Shown here piece by piece: positions 1 through 6,956 of a stretch of DNA of 64,000 nt (the first letter of the stretch is position 1; each line of letters starts with the position of its first letter). Made by a program: the position numbers and the translations under genes. Below the pieces are notes generated by a model that was not told the DNA's origin, searched no databases, and saw only the letters and a list, made by a program, of their open reading frames with translations. Source of the DNA: Leptobacterium flavescens. Lineage in GTDB: Bacteria; Bacteroidota; Bacteroidia; Flavobacteriales; Flavobacteriaceae. The DNA is taken from assembly GCF_010671605.1 (NCBI RefSeq), contig NZ_JAABOO010000002.1, forward strand, positions 124,001 to 188,000, given 5' to 3'.

Positions 1-2121
1 AATACAGAACTGGCCCGATGGGAAAGCCGTGCCGAGAATACCACCATCATCCGTGATGATTTCGGGGTTCCGCATATTTACGGAAAGACAGATGCCGATG
101 CGGTTTTCGGTCTGCTCTATGCGCAGTGCGAAGACGATTTTAAAAGAGTAGAACGCAATTATGTCTGGGCTATTGGCCGCCTGGCGGAGGTTGAGGGAGA
201 AGATGCTATCTACAGCGATCTGCGTGCCCGTTTGTTTATGACCAAGGAAGAAGCTATCGCCAATTACGAAAAAGCTCCCGACTGGCTCAAGGAACTATGT
301 GTTGCCTTTGCTGATGGGGTCAACTACTATTTATACACTCATCCGGAGGTAAAACCCAGTCTGCTGACCCGTTTTGAACCCTGGATGCCCATGTACTTCA
401 GTGAGGGATCTATTGGTGGGGATATTGAGCGTGTTTCCACCCGCAGGATAAAAGCATTTTACGAGAATGAAGAGGCCCTGAAACTCACGGCCTATGAAGA
501 CGGACTTACACATCCGGATCCGTTTGAGGAGCCTAAAGGATCTAACGGATTTGCTATTTCCGGAGATCTTACCGAATCCGGGAATGCCATGTTGCTTATC
601 AATCCACATACCTCCTTTTTCTTCAGGGGGGAAGTGCATGTAGTAAGCGAAGAAGGCTTAAATGCCTATGGAGCGGTTACCTGGGGACAGTTTTTCGTAT
701 ATCAGGGCTTTAACGAAAAGACCGGATGGATGCACACATCTACCTATACCGATGTAATTGATGAATTTAAGGAGACGATCGTTGAAGAAGGCGATCAGCT
801 AAAATATAAGTACGGAGAGGAACTGAGAGATGTAGAAGTTTCGGAAGTTACCCTGAAATACAAGGACGGTGACGGAATGAGCGAAAAGACCTTTCCGATG
901 TACAGGACCCATCACGGGCCTGTTACCCATATGATAGACGATCAGTGGGTGTCTACTGCCCTGATGTGGCAACCGGTTCAGGCACTGGAGCAGTCCTATA
1001 CCCGCACCAAGCTTAACGGACACAAGGAGTTCAGGGAGATGATGAACATACGTACCAACTCTTCCAATAATACGGTCTATGCCGATGCCGGAGGGAATAT
1101 TGCTTACTACCACGGAAACTTTATCCCGAAGAGAAATGTAGCTTACGATTATACCAAACCGGTAGACGGAAGCAATCCGGATACCGACTGGAACGGCCTG
1201 CATACGGTAGAAGAAAGTATTGTAGTGGTAAACCCGCCTAACGGATGGATACAGAACTGTAATTCCACACCCTTTACTTCGGCAGCAGAGAACAGCCCGA
1301 AAAAAGAAGATTACCCCCGTTATATGTCGATAGACCGCGAGAACTTCAGAGGGGTACACGCCATTAAATTGTTATCAGAGCGCAAGGGATATACGCTGGA
1401 CAAGTTGATAGAGACCGCTTATGATCCATATCTTCCTGCCTTTGAAAAGCTGATCCCCGGATTGGTGGAAGCTTATGATAAAAGCCCGGCTAAGGACCCG
1501 GCCATGAAAGATGCCATAGAAGTGCTACGTAACTGGGATATGAAAACCGGAGTAGCTTCTGTGGGAATGTCGCTGGCACATTTCTATGCGATGAGTTATT
1601 TAAGAGAAGGCGAAAGACCGGAAGGACTGACCGATATGCAACGGATCAACTATTTCGGGACTTCTTCTCCGGCCGATGAGCGCCTGAGAATGTTTGCAAA
1701 GGCCCTTGATAAAATTGAAACTGATTTCGGAAGCTGGAACACTCCTTGGGGAGAGATCAACAGATACCAGCGCCTGAGCGGGGATATAGACCTGCAATTC
1801 GATGACGACAAGCCAAGTATCCCTGTTGGGTTAACCACCGGTAGATGGGGAGCTCTGGCAGCTTACGGAATGCGTTCGCGTCAGCAAACCAAAAAGATCT
1901 ACGGAACCAGGGGGAATTCCTTTGTGGCCGTAGTGGAGTTTGGAGATAAGGTAAAAGCCAAGAGTATGCTGGCCGGTGGACAGAGCGGAGATATAAACTC
2001 TCCTCACTTTAATGACCAGGCACAGCGCTATGCCGATATAGAGTTTAAAGATGTGGCTTTCTATAAGGAAGATGTAGAGAAGAGGGCAGAAGAGACCTAT
2101 CATCCCGGACAAAGAAAATAG
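1..2121 (+). CDS. Penicillin acylase family protein (Ntn hydrolase), 5' end outside window
   Basis: The reading frame is open from base 1, so the start and any signal peptide lie upstream; 706 codons are visible, close to the usual 700-800 residues of the family. Family members are periplasmic or secreted N-terminal-nucleophile amidases that cut amide bonds of acylated amines such as beta-lactams or acyl-homoserine lactones. The translation from base 1 shows the alpha-chain start (DDFGVPHIYG). The autocleavage and nucleophile site is GSNGFAIS, with the Ser codon at 541-543, which would become residue 1 of the beta chain. Further acylase-like features are RTHHGPV around 900-930 and NSSNNTVYAD around 1060-1090. 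An internal TTG at 232 could be mistaken for the start, but homology-like sequence continues upstream. The next gene starts 11 bp downstream, suggesting cotranscription. The real substrate cannot be told from sequence. Confidence 0.9.
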   Translation, partial: NTELARWESRAENTTIIRDDFGVPHIYGKTDADAVFGLLYAQCEDDFKRVERNYVWAIGRLAEVEGEDAIYSDLRARLFMTKEEAIANYEKAPDWLKELCVAFADGVNYYLYTHPEVKPSLLTRFEPWMPMYFSEGSIGGDIERVSTRRIKAFYENEEALKLTAYEDGLTHPDPFEEPKGSNGFAISGDLTESGNAMLLINPHTSFFFRGEVHVVSEEGLNAYGAVTWGQFFVYQGFNEKTGWMHTSTYTDVIDEFKETIVEEGDQLKYKYGEELRDVEVSEVTLKYKDGDGMSEKTFPMYRTHHGPVTHMIDDQWVSTALMWQPVQALEQSYTRTKLNGHKEFREMMNIRTNSSNNTVYADAGGNIAYYHGNFIPKRNVAYDYTKPVDGSNPDTDWNGLHTVEESIVVVNPPNGWIQNCNSTPFTSAAENSPKKEDYPRYMSIDRENFRGVHAIKLLSERKGYTLDKLIETAYDPYLPAFEKLIPGLVEAYDKSPAKDPAMKDAIEVLRNWDMKTGVASVGMSLAHFYAMSYLREGERPEGLTDMQRINYFGTSSPADERLRMFAKALDKIETDFGSWNTPWGEINRYQRLSGDIDLQFDDDKPSIPVGLTTGRWGALAAYGMRSRQQTKKIYGTRGNSFVAVVEFGDKVKAKSMLAGGQSGDINSPHFNDQAQRYADIEFKDVAFYKEDVEKRAEETYHPGQRK

Positions 2122-2132
2122 ACCTTAATAAA

Positions 2133-3389
2133 ATGCTTTTAAAAAGAACTTTATGGCTGTGTGTCTTTACGATATGCAGCCTGCCTTTATGGGCACAACA
2201 AACCCAGGCCGATTCCTATACCCGTTACGAACTGCTGTCGCCGGAAAGCCAGAGCTTCCGCATTGTGTACGATGTAAGTGCCACCCAGGCTGGAAGTAAA
2301 TACTACTGGAATACCCTGAGAAAAGGAAGCGAACATACGGTAGATGCCGTTTACGACCTTTATTCGGGAAAGGCCCTGAAATGGGAGATCGTAGAAGGAA
2401 AAACGGCCAAAGCCAACGGCCATGTATACGCCAGTGATGACACCGATTATCTTCAGATAGAACTGGCAAGGCCGGTACCGCAGGGAGGTGAGGCCCGCAT
2501 CCGTATAGACAAGACCTATAAGGATACCAAGAGTTACTATAAGGAAGGCGATGTGATCGTTTTTAACCGCTCCCTCGGAATAAAAAGGAATGCCATTGTA
2601 CTGCCGGAGAACTATGAAGTGATCGGTTGTAACCATCCTTCGCAGATAAACACCGAAGCTTCGGGACGTATCAAGATCAGTTTTCTGAACGATGGGGTAG
2701 GTGCCGTTCCGCTGGAGATCAAAGCACGTCCGCTTAAGAACGGAGTAACAACCTCCAGAAAGGGGCAGAACCCCTGGCCGGACTATAAACCCAGCCCCCA
2801 GGGAAGAGACAAGAGCAAAGCCCGGTTGAATTACACTTTTAACGAAAGGGCTTTCCAGGACCGGGAGATCGTTTATTTCCTGCAGCAGCCGGAAACCCAT
2901 TCCTTTCGTTTATACCACGACTATACCGAGAAACGCCCGGGCATAGATAAGTATGTAAATATCGTACGGCCGGGAAGCAAGGCCAGTAAGCCATCGGCTA
3001 AGATCCTGGATACCGGGGAGGAACTAAAGGTAGAAACCCTGAGAGGGAAGGAGATAACCGCCAAAGGGATTGAAATAAACAATGTAACAGATGCCACCGA
3101 AGCCGTGGTGATCTGGTTTGACCCCGTTACTCAGGGAGCTTCCAAAAGACTGCGTATTGAAGAGACCTATACCGATCCGAACAGGTATTTGCTGTATGGT
3201 GAAGAACTGGTATGGGACCGCTCCTTCGGAAGGAACCGCAATACGGTTATTATGCCAGAAGGCTGGTATTTAACTTTGAATACGATTCCGGCAAGGATCA
3301 GCCTTACGGAAAAGGGAGAGGTAAAACTCGATTATGTAAATCCGCGTCCCGACGTAATAGATGTTCTGATAATGGGGAGAAGGAGGTAG
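2133..3389 (+). CDS. Secreted protein with two tandem copies of an unrecognised domain
   Basis: This 418-residue protein begins with a signal peptide ending near LPLWAQQ (about residue 22). I do not recognise the family. The body is an internal duplication: residues about 32-201 and about 248-416 share the same order of features. These are SFRIVYD / SFRLYHD, a Thr-Tyr element (DKTYKD / EETYTD), a Y..G(D/E)..V(F/W)(N/D)RS(L/F)G element (VFNRSLGIKRNAIVLPE / VWDRSFGRNRNTVIMPE) and a closing beta-rich segment. The two copies are linked by a Pro/Lys-rich stretch (residues about 205-232). It follows the acylase by 11 bp, so it may be a partner or carrier for the acylase reaction in the periplasm; this is inference from position only. 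Its stop lies 5 bp from the convergent dehydratase. Confidence 0.8.
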   Translation: MLLKRTLWLCVFTICSLPLWAQQTQADSYTRYELLSPESQSFRIVYDVSATQAGSKYYWNTLRKGSEHTVDAVYDLYSGKALKWEIVEGKTAKANGHVYASDDTDYLQIELARPVPQGGEARIRIDKTYKDTKSYYKEGDVIVFNRSLGIKRNAIVLPENYEVIGCNHPSQINTEASGRIKISFLNDGVGAVPLEIKARPLKNGVTTSRKGQNPWPDYKPSPQGRDKSKARLNYTFNERAFQDREIVYFLQQPETHSFRLYHDYTEKRPGIDKYVNIVRPGSKASKPSAKILDTGEELKVETLRGKEITAKGIEINNVTDATEAVVIWFDPVTQGASKRLRIEETYTDPNRYLLYGEELVWDRSFGRNRNTVIMPEGWYLTLNTIPARISLTEKGEVKLDYVNPRPDVIDVLIMGRRR

Positions 3390-3394
3390 GCGCT

Positions 3395-4336
3395 CTAAAA
3401 AGGAAGCTTGCTGAGGTCTACATTTCCACCGGAAATAACGATCCCAACCTTTTTGCCTTTAAATAAGTCCTTTTTGTTTAAAACCGCAGCAAATGCTACT
3501 GCCGATGAAGGTTCTATGATGATCTTCATACGCTCATACACCAGTTTCATGGCACTGATGATCTCGTCTTCCGTTACCCGGATGATCTGATCTACATGCT
3601 TCATGATGATGGGGAAATTCATTTCACCCAATTGTGTCTTAAGCCCGTCGGCAATAGTATTGATCGTAATATTGCTTTCTATTTTTCCACTCTTCATAGA
3701 GCGGTATGCATCATCAACTTCCAGGGGTTCTCCGGCTATGGTTTTGCAATCCTTTCCGAAATAGTGAGCCGAAAGTGCCGATCCGGCTACGAGTCCGCCG
3801 CCACCCACGGGAGTCACCACATAATCCAGGTCGGGTTGTTCTTCCAATAGCTCCATTGCTGCCGTTCCCTGCCCGAGAATTACCTGGGTATCATCCGAAG
3901 GGTGTACAAAAGTAGCTCCTTTTTCTTCCTGTATCCTGGCTGCTGTTGCTTCACGTACACTCAGGACAGTTTCGCATTCTACGATCTCTCCTCCGTAATC
4001 TCTTACCGCTGCCTTTTTTACCTCAGGAGCCGTATCGGGCATTACGATATAGGCCTTTACTCCAAGCGATCGGGCCGCCAGGGAGAGTGCCTGTGCAAAG
4101 TTACCCGAGGAATGGGTCACCACACCTTTGGTTCTTTGTTCTTCGCTAAGCTGAAGGATAGCATTGGTGGCTCCGCGTATTTTAAAGGAACCCCCACGCT
4201 GAAGGTTATCGCATTTAAAAAAGACAGAAGCCCCGCTTATCTCATTTAACAAGGTTGAAGAGAGAACAGGAGTTTTATGGACATAGGGAGATACCCTTTC
4301 CAGGGCTGCCGCTACATCTTGTTTAGAGGGTATCAT
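3395..4336 (-). CDS. Threonine/serine dehydratase (PLP-dependent, short catabolic type)
   Basis: This 313-residue fold-type II PLP enzyme converts threonine to 2-oxobutyrate and ammonia (or serine to pyruvate). The PLP lysine is K52 in GGSFKIRGA, and the phosphate-binding glycine loop is VGGGGLVAGS. There is no C-terminal ACT-like regulatory domain, so it is the short form (TdcB / serine racemase-like, 310-330 residues) rather than the long biosynthetic IlvA. It sits 14 bp downstream of the 803-residue E1 gene on the same strand, so the two are very probably cotranscribed and the 2-oxoacid product could feed that dehydrogenase. A serine racemase or threo-3-hydroxyaspartate ammonia-lyase activity cannot be ruled out from sequence. 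Confidence 0.88.
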   Translation of the reverse strand: MIPSKQDVAAALERVSPYVHKTPVLSSTLLNEISGASVFFKCDNLQRGGSFKIRGATNAILQLSEEQRTKGVVTHSSGNFAQALSLAARSLGVKAYIVMPDTAPEVKKAAVRDYGGEIVECETVLSVREATAARIQEEKGATFVHPSDDTQVILGQGTAAMELLEEQPDLDYVVTPVGGGGLVAGSALSAHYFGKDCKTIAGEPLEVDDAYRSMKSGKIESNITINTIADGLKTQLGEMNFPIIMKHVDQIIRVTEDEIISAMKLVYERMKIIIEPSSAVAFAAVLNKKDLFKGKKVGIVISGGNVDLSKLPF

Positions 4337-4350
4337 ACGGCTTGATGATA

Positions 4351-6762
4351 TTATTTAAGTACAGGATAGTTTACCGGATCTGCTTCGCTCATGATCTCGT
4401 ACACCTTTTCAAAAATATCCTCTGCATTTGGTTTTGAGAAATAATCCCCGTCCGTACCGTATGCAGGACGGTGAGGTTGTGCCGCCAGGGTTTGTGGTGC
4501 ACTGTCCAGATACTGATAAGCGCCTTGCTTCTCTACGATCTCCTGTAACAGATAAGCCGACGCTCCACCCGGAACATCTTCATCTATTACCAGAAGGCGA
4601 TTGGTTTTCTGAACACTTTTCGCCACATCATTATTAATATCGAAAGGCAATAAACTCTGACAGTCGATCACTTCAGCATCAATATTGACTTCCTGAAGCT
4701 CTCTGGCTACCTGCTCTACGATCCTTAAGGTAGAACCGTAAGAAACCAGGGTAATATCTTTTCCTTCTTTTACTGTTTCCACCACACCTATAGGAGTTTT
4801 AAGCTCTCCCAGGTTGGTCGGTAATTTTTCTTTAAGACGATAACCGTTCAGGCTTTCTACGATCAGTCCGGGTTCATCGCTTTCCAGGAGGGTATTGTAG
4901 AAACCTGCAGCTTTGGTCATGTTTCTCGGTACCAGTACATACATTCCTCTTAACAGATGGATAATTCCACCCATCTGGGAACCACTGTGCCAGATACCTT
5001 CCAGGCGATGCCCTCTGGTCCTTACGATAAGTGGCGCCTTTTGCTTTCCTACCGTTCTGTAGTGAAGGGTAGCCAGGTCATCACTCATGATCTGAAGGGC
5101 GTACAACAGATAATCCAGGTATTGGATCTCTGCAATCGGGCGCAGACCTCTCAGGGCCATTCCTATTCCCTGTCCGAGAATGGTAGCTTCACGGATCCCG
5201 GTATCAGATACCCTTAGCTCTCCGTATTTTTCCTGCAGGCCTTCCAGCCCCTGGTTAACATCTCCTATATTTCCGCTATCCTCACCAAATACCAGGGATT
5301 CCGGGTACTTTTCGAAAATGGCGTTAAAATTATCTCTTAGTACCACACGTCCGTCTACCTGCTCTGCGCTTTCATCAAACTGTGGTAAAACTTCTTTAAT
5401 ACTGGTAGCCTTGCTTTCGGTCTCACTGTGCAGGTGCGAACTGAATTTAGGCTGAACTTCGGCATAGTACTGATCTATCCAGGCAATTAATTCCTGCTTG
5501 GCAGGAGAGGATTCCTTCACCACATATCTGAGGGCCTTTCGTGCTACGGAAATAATATCCTTTTTGATCGGCTCCTCTATGGAGATAAGATCGTTCTTAA
5601 GCTTATTGATAAAAGTTTTGTTTCCGCTGGATGCAGCAAGAGCATCAAGTAAGGAAACAACTTTGGTCTTATTCTCTTTTATCGGGGCAAGAAAAGCATT
5701 CCAGGCTTGTTTCTTGGCATCCCTTATTTCTTTTTTGATGGCTTTTTCAAGCGCAACGAGTTCCTCTTCCGTGGCAAATCCGTTGGTAATGATCCATTCC
5801 CTCATCTTCAGGTTACAGTCATTCTCCCTTTCCCAGTTAAGGCGCTCTTCATTCTTATATCTTTCGTGAGAACCTGAAGTAGAGTGTCCCTGTGGCTGAG
5901 TCAGCTCCACCACATGAATAAACACGGGTACGTGTTCCTCTCTGGCTATTACCGAAGCACGTTCGTAAGCTTCTACCAGTTCCGGATAGTTCCATCCTTT
6001 TACAACGATGATCTCATATCCGTTCCCGTTCTCATCTCTCTGGAAACCTTTAAGGATCTCCGATATATTTTCTTTGGTGGTCTGATATTTGGCGTGTACC
6101 GAGATCCCGTATTCGTCATCCCATACACTGATTACCATGGGTACCTGTAAAACTCCGGCTGCATTGATGGTCTCAAAAAAGATCCCTTCACTGGTACTGG
6201 CGTTACCGATGGTACCCCAGGCAACTTCGTTCCCGTTTACCGAAAACTTCTCCGCATCTATTCCCTCTACATTCCTGTATATCTTGGAAGCCTGAGCCAA
6301 TCCGAGCAGTCTCGGCATCTGACCCGCAGTAGGGGAGATATCGGCACTACTGTTCTTTTGCTGGGTAAGGTTCTTCCAGCTTCCGTCTTCATTTAAACTG
6401 TGGGTTACAAAGTGTCCTCCCATCTGTCTTCCGGCAGACATAGGCTCTTCCTTAATATCGGTATGTGCATAGAGTCCGGCAAAGAAATGAACAGGTGTCA
6501 TTTCTCCGATCGCCATCATAAAGGTCTGATCTCTGTAGTATCCGCTTCTGAAGTCACCGTTTTGAAAAGCACGGGCCATTGCAAGCTGAGGAACTTCTTT
6601 CCCGTCTCCGAAGATCCCGAATTTAGCCTTTCCGGTCAGTACTTCACGTCGTCCTAATAAGCTACATTCACGGCTGGTCACCGCAATTTTATAATCGCTT
6701 ATTACCTGATTTTTAAAATCTTCGAATGAAATATCTTTTTTGGCTTTCGTCTTCGTTTGCAT
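4351..6762 (-). CDS. 2-oxoacid dehydrogenase E1, fused alpha and beta subunits, atypical cofactor motif
   Basis: At 803 residues this is longer than the usual fused E1. The alpha half (about 20-420) contains GYYRDQT and the ThDP-fold region. The beta half (about 460-800) contains FGEDSG, RVSDTGIREATILGQGIGMA and GGASAYLLQE. It should decarboxylate a 2-oxoacid with thiamine diphosphate and pass the acyl group to an E2 lipoyl domain. The ThDP/Mg site is unusual: where E1-alpha normally reads GDG...NN, this protein has GNASTSEG (186-193) and WDDEYGIS (214-221). The paralogue at 50659-52665 keeps GEG and ENNGYGLS. No E2 or E3 gene is in the window. The operon with threonine dehydratase suggests 2-oxobutyrate or pyruvate as substrate (inference). 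The ATG start is supported by a promoter match 22 bp upstream. Confidence 0.88.
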   Translation of the reverse strand: MQTKTKAKKDISFEDFKNQVISDYKIAVTSRECSLLGRREVLTGKAKFGIFGDGKEVPQLAMARAFQNGDFRSGYYRDQTFMMAIGEMTPVHFFAGLYAHTDIKEEPMSAGRQMGGHFVTHSLNEDGSWKNLTQQKNSSADISPTAGQMPRLLGLAQASKIYRNVEGIDAEKFSVNGNEVAWGTIGNASTSEGIFFETINAAGVLQVPMVISVWDDEYGISVHAKYQTTKENISEILKGFQRDENGNGYEIIVVKGWNYPELVEAYERASVIAREEHVPVFIHVVELTQPQGHSTSGSHERYKNEERLNWERENDCNLKMREWIITNGFATEEELVALEKAIKKEIRDAKKQAWNAFLAPIKENKTKVVSLLDALAASSGNKTFINKLKNDLISIEEPIKKDIISVARKALRYVVKESSPAKQELIAWIDQYYAEVQPKFSSHLHSETESKATSIKEVLPQFDESAEQVDGRVVLRDNFNAIFEKYPESLVFGEDSGNIGDVNQGLEGLQEKYGELRVSDTGIREATILGQGIGMALRGLRPIAEIQYLDYLLYALQIMSDDLATLHYRTVGKQKAPLIVRTRGHRLEGIWHSGSQMGGIIHLLRGMYVLVPRNMTKAAGFYNTLLESDEPGLIVESLNGYRLKEKLPTNLGELKTPIGVVETVKEGKDITLVSYGSTLRIVEQVARELQEVNIDAEVIDCQSLLPFDINNDVAKSVQKTNRLLVIDEDVPGGASAYLLQEIVEKQGAYQYLDSAPQTLAAQPHRPAYGTDGDYFSKPNAEDIFEKVYEIMSEADPVNYPVLK

Positions 6763-6783
6763 AGTCGTACTTTGTAAGGATCA

Positions 6784-6814
6784 CAAAAATAGCTAAAAGA
6801 TTCCATTTTAGCAA
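6784..6814 (-). promoter_or_regulatory. Bacteroidota promoter of the E1-dehydratase operon
   Basis: Read on the minus strand: TTG (6814-6812), a 20-bp spacer, then TATTTTTG (6791-6784), matching the Bacteroidota -33/-7 consensus TTG-N19..21-TAnnTTTG. It lies 22 bp upstream of the E1 start codon. Confidence 0.62.
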
Positions 6815-6956
6815 CCTTAGTAAGTGTTATAAAAATGATAATATGTTAAATAAAAGGAGGTTTTTTTGTCTAATATTGAATTATTTCAGGAAAATCCATT
6901 TTTCTTTGACAAATCTTCAATAAAATAAAAATACTTTTTAAACGAAATCTGATCGA

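Noticed and set aside
799-1359. 186-codon open frame on the minus strand inside the acylase gene
   Set aside because: Antisense shadow of a well-supported coding frame, without family features.
2187-2900. 237-codon open frame on the minus strand inside the duplicated-domain gene
   Set aside because: Antisense shadow; the plus-strand frame has a signal peptide and internal homology.
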